This document shows, piece by piece, positions 22,656 through 34,470 of a stretch of DNA of 64,000 nt. The stretch is from Polytrichum commune (taxonomy: Eukaryota > Streptophyta > Polytrichopsida > Polytrichales > Polytrichaceae). The number at the start of each line of letters is the position of its first letter. The stretch's first letter is position 1. The stretch spans positions 17,223,501-17,287,500 of the forward strand of contig OX485805.1 of assembly GCA_950295325.1 (NCBI GenBank). The letters run 5' to 3'. The position numbers and the translations under genes were made by a program. The notes beneath the pieces were generated by a model. It saw nothing but the letters and a program-made list of their open reading frames with translations, did not search any database and had not been told where the DNA came from.

Positions 22656-22861
22656 TACACTAAACATTGTATTCAATATCACTTACTATTTTGGCTAACA
22701 AAATGGTATTTAACTTACTATATATATGTTAATGCTCTATAATGTCCAAACAACCAATTTGACCTTTGTTGGCAAAAACAAATGAGATATATAGTAAATA
22801 GTGATAGCATTGTGTAATTCCAAGTAGTAAGTGACACCAATTACAATATTAAGTGTAGCTA
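22656..22861. mobile_element. MITE with CTACACTAAA-type inverted ends, copy 1
   Basis: The left end CTACACTAAACATTGTATTC and the reverse complement of the right end, CTACACTTAATATTGTAATT, are inverted repeats, and the similarity continues into CACTTACTA(T/C)TTGG. Length is about 206 bp, with no coding capacity. No clear target duplication was identified, so the superfamily is not assigned. Confidence 0.6.
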
Positions 22862-23223
22862 GAGCTTTGTGTGACTGTGGAAACTCATCACTTGGAAAGA
22901 TAAAATGCAATGAACTACTCCATAGTGTGATTTTTTTATTTTTACTTTAGACAGTTCATTCAATAAATAACATCGAGAGCTCAAATCAGTCAGATGGGGA
23001 TGAGCTGCCCCTCGAGCCATAGGCAACTTGCTCTTCTAGACGCACTTCATCCACAATATATTAATTTATGTAGACACCATGAAGTTCCTACTCAACATAG
23101 GTAATAGGTAAGCATACCTAAAATGGACATTTTTGGCTCTATTCTTGGAGCTCATATAAATAGTTCATTTATTACCAAATTGTAGATTTCACTTTTGTAT
23201 TAGATGATCATCAGATCATAGAG

Positions 23224-23236
23224 CCCCCCCCCCCCC
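23224..23236. repeat. Poly-C tract (C13)
   Basis: Uninterrupted run of 13 C. Confidence 0.9.
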
Positions 23237-23757
23237 ACCTCCTTATGTTGACTAGTGAGCTTGCAATGGTTGACCAATGTTTAGCATGTAGTCCGATCTA
23301 CATGATAGACGTGTTTTTTTTCACGGTCCATTTCTACATCCACACCACTCAAATATAGATGTTCATTTAGGAAGAGTAACTAACTTAGAATCCCTTACCT
23401 TACTTGTAACATATTTTGTTGCTTTTAAACCCCTTAATACACTTGAGGTAAATTGATCATTAGCATGTCAACAAAGTCTTAAGATCGATTTACATTGGGA
23501 GTGGAGACCAATATTATGTGTCATAAAGCTATAATTTGTGCTTCTGGTTGGTCCAATTTCTAAATTTTGGTCCCAACCGTGATATACCTAGGGTGAGACC
23601 GACTTCTTCAAAGGAATATCGTATTTGGAAATGACATGATCCAACAAGGGTGAAGTTCACACTAGAAGAAATCATGTCCATAGCAACCACTTGCAATTGG
23701 TCATTGTGAGGAGGTGAGTGTAGTAAATGCCCTACGCAACCAAATGCAAAGGCTAAG

Positions 23758-23772
23758 CCCCCCCCCCCCCCC
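23758..23772. repeat. Poly-C tract (C15)
   Basis: Uninterrupted run of 15 C, following AGGCTAAG. Confidence 0.9.
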
Positions 23773-26700
23773 TTGGGGATTTGAGTTGCCATAAATTTAA
23801 TGTGAAATGCCCTTCATTGCGTTCATGTGGGGCGTGAGGTGGTGAACAATACCAACATGCAACATGGTTTGGAAATGCCCAATGCAAATTTCCTTTGCTC
23901 ACATAGGTAGAAGAAGCCGTCACATGAAATGAGAGCAAGAGTCCAACATGGCATTCTTTTCCCGTTTGTGGTGGTGGGTGACCTAACTATAATCATGGTT
24001 GTAGTTGATATGTGATGGCAATATGATTATTGTACCTTGCTTTGGGTGATGAGTCCATGCCCATTTCTAGAATGGAGTTGCATCTTATACATCCACCCGG
24101 TTGAAACAACTATGGCAACATCCACAACATGCCCGCTTAAGGCGATTATTGATGGATGCCCTCCAAGGATGGCTGCCATCTTTCTTCACTACCTAAAATG
24201 AACAAAGATGTGGCCTATGGTTGCCAAACATGTGTTTTCCTAGTGCTCTTAAAGCACGTACAACGTTGTGGTTTACAATGATTGTTTACAATGAGGGTGG
24301 TTAATGCATACCTTTCAAGTTCATTGGCATTACCAATGTATGATTTACTTGCAACATCTTTTTGTGCTACAACAATTTTGTGTGTTCAAGTGCAAACATA
24401 TTACAACCCATAAAAATAGTTTATACTCGTTTACCACTCGTTGCATGTTTATCATCATCCATGGCCACATCCCTTACATGCACTCCAATTGCATCGGACA
24501 CATTGACGCCAAAAAATCAACACTTGTTACTTTTGTTGCACTTAGATTTTGGAGGCATGTCGTGACCACAAACATGGAATCATTTTGTCCTTTTATGTCC
24601 AATTTCCAACCAATCTTTCGAGGCTTTTGCTCAAAATATGATGACTGCAACAATTTATTTATACAATTTTTGCATGAACACTTACATCCAGGCCCCCAAT
24701 TCCAACACTCCATTCAATACCCTCACTTCACATCCTATGCGTATGATGGGAACCCGTATTTAATGTCATCTTTGATATTCCTATGCCTTTCAACATTTTC
24801 TACATTAATGTAGATTGCCACATGCACCACATATCGTTGTGGACCGAGGGAGAGGGGACTAGAGTTGAGGATTGCAAGTTTATGTGCAAACATCCTTTTG
24901 TGGTTTGGTGTTGTCCTCACCTCTTTCTTTACCCACTTCAACACAACATACTTCATTAACATTTTCACAGCATCATCCACCTTTTGGAAGCAAGCATGTC
25001 TTCTTTGTTGCCATGCAACTTTCTCCTCCAATCTTTTGGATGTTTTTTCCCTTTGTGATGAACGGGCAACAAACTCTCCATAGCAGGTGGGGGGGGGGAT
25101 GCTTTGTACGGCAATGTTGCAGTGGTGGGCTAGGAAGTTTATGTCACCAAAGACAACTTCTTCTTTCCTCGTGCCATTGATTCCCCATATGTGTTGTCAA
25201 TATTGTCCCCCACCTCCACCGCCACATCTATGCATTGGCCATGCTCATTGGCCAACTCAACCTCTAGTCACACCACTTCCTCCACTTTTTTCTCCACCAA
25301 CCTCACACTATCCTTGATGAGGTGTAGAGTTTGACATACGGCGACTATGAGTTCCCAACAATGTTTTGTGTGTTGCCTTCTTTGGGCTCAACCACATGTA
25401 CAATGAAATGACCACTTTGTTGCTCACCACCAATAGTATATGCAACACAACATAAATAGGATTATTTTTCCATGGATTGGGACCTTCTTCTACATCTCCA
25501 TGCCTTGGTGAGATTGAATGCACCAAAAACCTATTCCAAGTTGCCAACCATGCAAGCTATGACCACCATGTTACAAAACTTGACTTAGTGACATGGAATT
25601 TTAAAATTGTGCCCACTCTTCTTTTATGAACCCAACCGATCCAACATTGAACCACCATTTTTTTCATCATAATCACTAAGTTGTTCATAATCTAACTTCC
25701 TATCACTTTGCATGTGTACAACATGTATATCAACTTTATCAAGCCATAATTTTAGGTCAAAGGAAATCCCTAATGAGAATTAGTTTCATGCTACTCAACA
25801 TCTCAGTGTAAGTGATGTTTGGTAGCCCATGCACATGACACTCCATTATACGTGGTTAGTGAGGTGGGCCTTCAAATGGTTGCTTTTTGGTTTTGAAAAT
25901 CATCCTACTATGGTGTATCTTCACTTTAGCGTTCACAATTCATTTACAACGAGCATATGAAATGGCAACTGTAAGAGTATGGCAAACAACCAACAATTCA
26001 AAATGCACTCTTTGCTACATATGTCATAGACAATCACATAGTGCATCATGCTTTCACGCCTTGCACGTTCAATACAACCCAAGTTGTTGGCACATGTTTT
26101 ATCCATCATCATAACCTTCCACTCTCACATATGCATAGACACACTCCAACAATTATGGAGTTCAAAAGATACAACCATAGTTTGTTGCATACTCCAAGGC
26201 TCTTCAATGCAATGATATTCTTATACAACAAACACACTTCCATGTATGTGTTGCTAACATCTGCCACAATGCGTGGAGATTTGTTTAACAAAACAATATT
26301 GTCCCAAGAATCCATCTACAATGCTAGTCATGTCACATAGGGCATCACTCACAATCCAATAGTCCTCCTTGGCCTAGCGTAGGAGTCTTCCCTCGAAGTG
26401 ATTTGTGAAATAAAGAGGTTGGGAGACCTAGATTTTGCCCTCAAAGGGACAAATATTGAATTTGGCACTAAGTGGAATTGTTATCCCATAAAATGTGAAC
26501 ATGTATTTTAAATGATGACGATCACGTGGGCTAGCGTAGCCTCCTACTACAACCAAGATTGGACGGCAACTGTGGGTAGCATCTCCATATACAAACACAT
26601 ATCTTCCAATTTGTATTTGAACATGCCCAAATTTTGCTTCATTGGGGTCCAAAGTCATGCCAAAGTCGTGCTCGAATGTTGGGAACATCTTGCACGATGG

Positions 26701-27363
26701 AGACATAAAAGCGAGACAAGTGTGAATTTTATGCTCCATCACATGGGTCGCCCTATGCCTCATGAGCACCAAAAGTGGTTTCCAACCATTATAACTCCAT
26801 CTATAAAGCCTACATACTTGCGCCTCCAAAATGCTATACTTGTGAGAGCAACCATGGAAACAACGATCAACTAAGCGTCCAACCTATGAGTTTCGTTCTT
26901 ACCTCCTCCTCATGTTCTTTTGATCTGGCAAGAAAATCTTGTAAGTCTTGGGTCTACTTTGAAGTTGGCAAGAAGGAATAGACGCGAGTTGGTATCGGAG
27001 AGTGCAAAAAACTTTTGTTAGGTTAAGGTTTAATAACATTGTTGGTTACATGCCATCTTTGCCACCTCTCATTGGACTTTGTAGGGATGTTATTTACAAT
27101 AGAGCATTTTGTTGCATGCGAGGCACAATCATGATATCACAGAAATTAAAGATTGGGTTGTTTGTTATGCCAACACATTGAGAACCCATTGTGTTTGTTC
27201 TTTCCCTCTCAATTGTGTGGCCATTGAAATGTGATCTACAACTTTTGATCCAATTATTTGAAGTGCATATACATGTAGTCACTATAATCGTAGATTTTTT
27301 TTATTTTCTCTTATATCTCTAGTGGATGTGTGTGATGCTATCATGGGTTGGCATTTGTGGCTT

Positions 27364-27527
27364 GTTGTGGGGAGCACTATGCTACCACGTGGGTATGCAT
27401 TGCTAACTGTAGCAATATCCGAATCAATGCACTACATTTTGTTGTGTTGTGGGGAGCACTATGCTACCACGTGGGTATGCATTGCTAACTGTAGCAATAT
27501 CCGAATCAATGCACTACATTTTGTTGT
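27364..27527 (+). repeat. Perfect or near-perfect 82-bp tandem duplication
   Basis: The segment beginning TTGTGGGGAGCACTATGCTA is repeated immediately with an 82-bp period (GGGG at 27369 and 27451). I see no differences between the two copies, which points to a recent duplication. Confidence 0.9.
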
Positions 27528-28083
27528 ATTTTTGAATTGGTGTAGTTGATGTTGTTGCATTTTGAGTTGGTGCACTTGATATTGTTATATTTATTGGTTA
27601 TTGCATTTTTAAGTTTATGCATTCCATAGGGCCCTTATATCAAAGTTGTTGCTTCATTTATAGCTTGGATGTGGTGGATGTGTTTGGTGGATATGTTTGG
27701 TTCTTGGGTGTCTCTGTTGGATGCGAATATTGCTATCATGGGTTGGCATATATCATTTTCCTTGGAGTAGAAGACCAATATTGAGACAACAATTGTTAGA
27801 GAGACCTAGAAGCAAGCCTCACACCTCAATGTAGCAATAAGACTTCAAGTAAAGAGAGGAAGGAGAGGACAAAGCACGCTAGACCAAAAGAAAGAACGCC
27901 AAAGAACAAATGAAGGTCGAAGAACAACACACTGGGACAAAAAAAGAAGCGGCAACGGAAATAGGTATTCGGCCATGGAATTACAAGGAAATCGCGCGGC
28001 AATAGGATAGGTAACCCACGGGGATAGGGTAGACATGTCATTTACGTTGCATGTAGGTTTTAGATTTTTTTTTTAAAAAAAAT
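27528..28083. other. Intergenic DNA, no gene seen
   Basis: No recognisable gene. A short poly-T/poly-A palindrome (28064-28084) lies at the edge of the CACTA-type block. Confidence 0.4.
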
Positions 28084-30245
28084 CTTGATGACTACATGTA
28101 GTCATTGTTTTACAAAGAGAATGACTACATTTAGTCATGGTTGTCCTACATGTATGACTAGTCTTAGTCATAGATCCTCTGTTAGGTTTAGGTCTTTCTT
28201 CATTGCTTACTACATTGATGACTATTGGTAGTCATTTATTTGTTTTTTTAAACACTACAACTAGTCATAAGTTGACTAGGCATAGATGTGATCGACTTCA
28301 ATCATAGTGAAATTCTAAATAATCCAACCGTCATTCATGGACTTGTATATGTCCTTCGCATGACTATCATGTACAAGAAATGAATTGGATCCCCTTTAAT
28401 TGCATAGAAACATTTTGGAAATGGATCCGAGAACATGAGAGGATCTTCTGCAGTTGTAATTGTGGAACATAGAGGAGAATGAAGCATATAGACAACAACT
28501 CACAAGTTACGCATGCCTGTATAAAAAAATGCATGGGTGCAAAATATTATAAAAAAAAACCATTTGCAAACATCTTCGAGAGTACAAGCAAGATCTTGAA
28601 TTCAAGAAATTAATCATGATATGCTTGCTAGATGTTGTTGATGTTTTTTTTCTTCTTCTAAGCAATATCTAGGTGGGATGGTGTATAGTTTACTATGTTG
28701 CATTTAAACCTATAGGAAATGCGAAGACCTTATGTGCAGGCCGCAATAATTGTTGTTTTAAAGTCTATAATTTCATGCTACTCTACTACTTCAAAGGGAG
28801 AGAGAGCCTACTTCATTTAGCGACCAACAAAAGTTGGCGTGTAATTTTGGAACAAATACTTTCCATGGGCAATGGGGCTTATGAATAATTATCAAGCTCA
28901 CTCATTTTACATATTGGAATAGGAAGTGGGAGGTTAGAGTGTCAGCACATCCATACATGGGATGGGGTGTATTTGCATAGCAAGCAACAAATGCCATGAA
29001 TGAATTATTGTCATTTGTAAGGCAATTGCTTTTGAAAATGGAGTTCAAAAGTATGTACAAAGCAAACCCATGGTTTATAAAATATGTGCTACAACAACAA
29101 TCCTACCATAATTAATGATGGACTCGATGATGACAAAGATGCCACTACCATGGAAGAAGAGGAGTTCAAGGAGGTAAAGCTTACAAAGGTCACAGAGGAA
29201 TAAATTAATCCACTATACCAAGGTTCTTGAATAACGCGTTTAATTACAATGTTTCTCCTCTTAAATTGCTTCACAATTTTTGGAGTATCAAATACATGTG
29301 TAAATGATTCACACTCTTCAAATTTGATCAATTGATCCCTTATTCAGTAGACTCATTTGCGTTTCCCCTTCATGTGCAACAATTATTTTTTCTTCAATGA
29401 CAAGAGAAAAGATGGGTGGAAGATTATTTTACGAAGAGAGCCACGAAGCTCAAAAGTATCATCAAAGATAGACAGAAGACCTGAAATGCACAGTCTGTAG
29501 TTAGGCAAGGACAAAGAACATCATGGCCCAAGGCCCATATCCACTTCCATTGGTATGGCATCTGGTACCCATGTATTGAGGGGATGCATGGCTCTAACTA
29601 TGGAAGACGTTGAACCGGGGGTTGGACATTGTGGAAGGAGATCCAAATTTGGAAGATGATGTTGTTTGACATTAAGAAGGGAGGTCGCATGTCAAAGATA
29701 GTAGCTATATGCACATATCATTTTTTTGGGATTGTATGGACTATGTTATTGCATATTGCAAAGCCAAGAAATAAACTATGATGTTGCATAAAATTAATCG
29801 AACTCAAAAGCATTGCAAATAAGTAAAAATTGGTTGTATTCTAAATATTCAATATACAACCAGCAAAAATGCCATAGCCATAAAACATTTGCTGAAATGA
29901 TCAAAGACTGGGGACTCACAACATGAATAAGTACGAAGAAAGTCCAAATGCAATATAAAAACCATTCACTATTAGGACTTGGAAATCGTTGTCAGCTAAG
30001 TACTAATTTTAGTCATATGGTTCATTACGACTATCATGAAAATAAAAATTATTGAGAGAACATGCTCCCCCACACGTTCTCTACACAGTTCCCATCTAGG
30101 TCATGTCTGATACGACTAAAAACCTAGTCATATGATGACTAAAGTCACTTCTAGTCATCACTTTGGTTCAACATGACTACCCTAAAACCGATAGTCATAT
30201 CTGGTCATATGGCTGTAGTCATTTTTTCGTGTTTTCCTTGTAGTG
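28084..30245. mobile_element. Putative CACTA/EnSpm-type non-autonomous element
   Basis: The right end reads CCTTGTAGTG at 30236-30245, i.e. CACTACAAGG on the - strand. Just inside it (about 30000-30230) are many TGACTA/TAGTCA motifs in both orientations, as in CACTA subterminal regions. A matching cluster of TGACTA/TAGTCA motifs lies at 28084-28275, with CACTACAA at 28253. The exact left terminus and a matching 3-bp duplication were not found. No transposase is recognisable in the interior, so the limits are approximate. Confidence 0.45.
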
Positions 30246-31770
30246 CATTTATGGAATGCTGTGGGGAATACCATATTTGGCATAAGGGGAAAAAATAATA
30301 ATATTCCATATTTGAGTGGATGCACTTGACAATGTTGCATGTCCATGTGAGTTGATTTCTTACGAGTTTTTGTAACATTGGTTACACTTACAATTGTTAC
30401 CCAAACATGTGATGGGTAAGAGATGCAATCAAGTTTGAATTTGCAACACACTAGTAGCCAAAACGCAAACGTATTGGAATCATGTATAGAGTTTGTTAAG
30501 AATCCAATTATCATAATTGAAGAAAATGATTTTCCAAAAGCTAAGAAGTAGGATCCTTTGGAGATGTTTGAATTGCAACAACTTATGCACCCTCTGAAGT
30601 GACGAAATAATTGTGCCAATGTGGCGATGGGAAAGATCATTGGAAGATCAATAGTGGAGTATTTCCACAACATATTGCATGTAGAGGGATGATATAAAGT
30701 GTGGGTCATACATGTGTACCACCCACAGACTCCCCTACAACAGCATGATGAGTCATAGTCCATATTCAAACTTTCGCAAGTCGTGAACATAAACACTTTG
30801 TGGGCCTTTGAGTATATTTTCCTCATAGATGCGGCCATGCATGTTGAAAATGTGGAGCAACAGAATTAACATTTGTGTGAGGTCGCAAAGACACGCGTAA
30901 AACATTTTTGATATAAGTACATGAATATGGGAGGCCATAAAGGAATTGCAAGCATTCTACATGTAAATCTTGATTTGATGGATGTGGTCTAGCAATATGA
31001 AATTTAAGGATTAATAATTGATCATAAAATGTAAGGACACGCGCCTTACAAAGCAAAATCGTAGAGCCAAGTTTGTTATGATTGCAAAGGTAGGGAAATG
31101 AATGGAATAGAGAAATATGCACGATGTAATAAAAATTTGAATATGTAGGCCCACTTGCAAATGTTGAAAAACCATTTCAAAAAGTAAATGGTAATATTTG
31201 ATGTGGTTGGCATCCATGGTTAGTGTTGGTTAAGGTTTGGTGGTTGGCATATCGGAGACATTGTGTGAGGACATTTGGCTCACATATTGAAGCTACTATC
31301 AATATAGTGTTATGATTGTGAAGGCATTGAAAGGAATGGGACACATAAGTATGGACATGACATGAAGAACTCACATAAAAAGAAAAATGAAGGGTTGCGC
31401 GATGAAGTTGGGAAACAATTACAATCGTGAATGGAAATGGAGGTTGTGGTTAGGATCCACGACCGGTGATGCTAACACATTGGCAAGCATCATAATGAAA
31501 TGAATGTCAACCATAACCTCCACATAGTGTTGGAGGTGCAAAAACTAGAATAATACCACCATGATTTATTTACAATGTGCTTTGTTTTTTCGCAGACAAT
31601 GAACATGTACATGTTGGACCATATACGATAGAGAAAATCATTTACATACACTAATATCCATGCAACGCACAACAATAATGTGTATGGTTCATAAAATGAA
31701 ATGCTCACAAAATATATGCGATACCAAGGACAACGTGCATCGTACACATAAACAAGAGTGGTGAGAATTT
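30246..31770. other. Intergenic DNA, no gene seen
   Basis: Open frames exist on the - strand, but the longest (30182-30838) runs across the CACTA-type terminus and shows no known domain. Confidence 0.4.
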
Positions 31771-31771
31771 G

Positions 31772-31772
<1 letters not shown>

Positions 31773-31805
<33 letters not shown>
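31773..31805. repeat. (CA)n microsatellite
   Basis: About 16 CA dinucleotides, preceded by GCACG. Confidence 0.95.
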
Positions 31806-31809
<4 letters not shown>

Positions 31810-32116
31810 GTTTATTGCCTTGGACGTCCACGTTGTATAATCACAGTGGTTGCAATGGCAATTGCATAGGTGGCATCATTGTTGAAGATGACCTCCATCC
31901 AAACCTGAGCATCGCACCCACACACGTGGTTGCCATGAGTGAGAATTGGGGTTGCATATGAGACTACAATTGTTTGGCAACCATTGCAAAGTCTATGGCG
32001 GCTAATGTGAAAATGGTTATCCACAACAAGATTTGCAACATGGGTGGGCCATAAATTGTGAAACATGTGCCTCCATTGTTGGTGGGTGGCCAAGAAGGAA
32101 TGACACCCCATTACAT
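31806..32116. other. Intergenic DNA, no gene seen
   Basis: Overlapping short open frames on both strands only; no recognisable gene or repeat. Confidence 0.35.
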
Positions 32117-32322
32117 GCAATGGTGGAGACAACAACCACCACGAGCTTCCTACATGAATCAACATACGAGTCAACATATGTTTCTACGATCAATACCCTA
32201 TCCAAAATTGATGGTATATTGCAATGGTGGAGACAACAACCACCATGAGCTTTCTACATGAATCAACATATGAGTCAACAATGTTTCTACGATCAATACC
32301 CTATCCAAAATTGATGGTATAT
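32117..32322 (+). repeat. ~103-bp tandem duplication, two copies
   Basis: The segment starting GCAATGGTGGAGACAACAAC is repeated at about 32221 with a few substitutions and a small indel near the ACATATGTTTC/ACAATGTTTC position. Confidence 0.85.
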
Positions 32323-33488
32323 AGTCTTTTCACATGTTGCCCGGGCACGAATGACATGGCAACACCACCAGCTCACGCAATGCGGCCGCAACAAAGAAAA
32401 CATAGCGCAAAGGAGGAGCTTGCCAACGAGGTGGTGGCCTGGTATTTTCCGTCACGATGGCCGGATGCGATGTCCTTTTTTCTTCTAGTGTCAAGCAAAG
32501 GAGTGCACCAATTTTGGAAGGTCAACTCTTGGCCTCAAGACCAATTTCATTTTTGAATATAAAATCATTGCTTTATAAATGTAAATTTCTTGAAGCATTT
32601 TAGGCCGTTTGATTGATTGGAAATCTAAACGGCTCCCTCTCTTCTTCTCTTCCCTTCAAGGCTTTATGCAACAACCTCCATTTTTTAGCGTCAAGGCCAT
32701 TAGACATGAGAAAATTGGCCTTTGTATAATCTTGTCCTAATGAGAACTTAAGACTAGCCTCAATGCCAAGAAGGTCTAAAAACTCATCGAATTGGCACCA
32801 AAAAATATGGGTCTTGACCTTAGGTGTGAACCGGTCCTTAGTATATCAACATGTATGCTATTGGGCAATCACTCAATAGCTGGACACTATGAGGGAAAAC
32901 GTTATAAATTCTCTTTCACTTAAACACACGGTTGAAACCTAGGCACATCCATGTCATCTCAAAACGAGCTTAGGTGGAGCCAAAAAAATCCATATGATTT
33001 GAAAGTTTCAATTTTTATTCTAATTGACAAAAACATCCAAAGGAAGGGAAAGATCAATTCCCGTCTTTCACCTCCAACCAATGTTAATTTCTTCTCCAAT
33101 TATATGCAAACTTGCACAAAATTGGCAACCCAACTACAACCAAGTAAATTAATCTTCCCTCACTTCCTCCCTCCCCAAGTCCCCCTCCTCCTATTATCTC
33201 CTTCTTTTGGGCCTTATCCTTTCCACCTTGTACCTTCCTTGGGTGTTGTGTTCATTGAAATTGTAGAGGTATGCAAGAAGCGATGATATAACCAATAAAT
33301 AAGAAAACTAGTCAATCAAGTTACTACTACTAGTTGATGAAATAGATACTCATGGTCATATCCATCAAAGATATCAACTAACACGCCCATCCTCACTCCC
33401 AAGGATAATTTATTTTCAATGGCACATGAAGTTTCTCAGTTCTAATCCATAGAAATATGGTACATTGAGGATGACTTATCCCTCTTTA
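32323..33488. other. Intergenic DNA, no gene seen
   Basis: Short open frames only; no recognised domain or repeat. Confidence 0.4.
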
Positions 33489-33910
33489 CCCCCCCCCCCC
33501 CCCCCCGCAATGGGCCTCTGCAAATCAAACTCTAAATACACTCTAAATTACGCAATATCAACCTCCTTAATGTCACTCCTTCTCTTATATCCCAAAGCTC
33601 TAGGGAACGGATATTCTCAATTTAAATCTCACTCCTTATCGTCGCGTTTCTCTCCCATATATCACACGTCTTGACACTAAAATAAACCACCAAATGATTC
33701 AAACCACACGCTTGCATGCATCACATTGTCATCATTGTAATTATAGTCATTATTGTAATGTCAACTTTGTGTTATTCCATAATGTCACATGTTACACTAA
33801 TTCTCTTTTATCATGCATCCATTTTAACACCACAAAACTTCTTAATATCACGTGCACTTTTGAGTTGCCACAAGCATGATATTACAGAAGAGGTTATAGT
33901 GTATCTATGA
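33489..33910 (+). repeat. Dispersed repeat family S, copy 1, starting with C18
   Basis: This is homologous to 43577-44122. Shared blocks include TCAACCTCC(T/A)TAATGTCAC, CTAGGGAAC, TATTCCATAATG(T/C)CACATG and AATATCACGTGCACTTT. It begins at a C18 run (33489-33506); the other copy has a C-rich/CA microsatellite at the same place. No open frame is conserved between copies. Confidence 0.65.
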
Positions 33911-34240
33911 TATCCCTCGGGCCTCAACTAATGACCTCAATTCAAACAACGGAAATCATATCATGTTAGGCGTACTATTAGTATAGTAAACCCCTTCAAA
34001 AATGAATAGAGAAAGAAGATCCTGAATAGAACTGGATCAATAACCTTGAATTCTACCAAAAAAAACAAAGTAACACAAACACTCATCCACGATGGACGTA
34101 AATCCCTTTCATATTCATTGACATCAAACATTTACACTTCTTGGAGTTTGTAACCTTCACAAACTTTGTTCCAACTCGCGCAAACCCACACAAACTCATG
34201 CAAAGTGCAAAGTGCAAAGTGCTCACTTGTGCATAACATT
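33911..34240. other. Intergenic DNA, no gene seen
   Basis: Nothing recognised apart from a short AAAGTGC-like triplication near 34201-34220. Confidence 0.4.
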
Positions 34241-34470
34241 GACCACTACACTAAATACGATATTTAGTGTGACTTACTATTTGGAATTATGCAATGCTAT
34301 TTCTATTTACTATACATCTCATATTTTACCAACAAATGTTAAATTGGTAGTTTGGACATTATAGAACATGGACAACTTTACTTGGTAAAAAATTATTTCA
34401 TTAGTAAAAATATATAGCACCATGTAAATCCAAATACTAAGTCACACTAAATATCATATTTGGTGTAGCA
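34241..34470. mobile_element. MITE with palindromic CTACACTAAATA ends, copy 2
   Basis: The left end CTACACTAAATACGATATTT and the reverse complement of the right end, CTACACCAAATATGATATTT, are inverted repeats that continue through AGTGTGACTTA. Each end is itself a small palindrome (ACACTAAATA...TATTTAGTGT), so single ends can fold. Length is about 230 bp, non-coding. Confidence 0.65.

Larger units (their letters stand above)
22862..27362. other. Long AT-rich stretch, no confident gene
   Basis: Many medium open frames occur on both strands (e.g. 24304-24813 +, 26428-26829 -) but none shows a known domain, and neighbouring frames are interrupted. It may include a decayed transposon. C13 (23224-23236) and C15 (23758-23772) runs are present. 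Confidence 0.35.

Noticed and set aside
24304-26874. Several 100-170-codon frames on both strands
   Set aside because: They overlap on opposite strands, are interrupted by stops and contain no recognisable domain. A decayed transposase was considered but no catalytic motif was found.
28253-28311. A complete 58-bp CACTA micro-element (CACTACAA...ATAGTG flanked by AAA)
   Set aside because: The AAA flanks lie in an A-rich run and the right end is imperfect; more likely part of a larger subterminal region.
30182-30838. 218-codon open frame on the - strand
   Set aside because: It runs across the CACTA-type terminus at 30245, is rich in Cys, His and Ser from AT-rich repeats, and shows no known domain.
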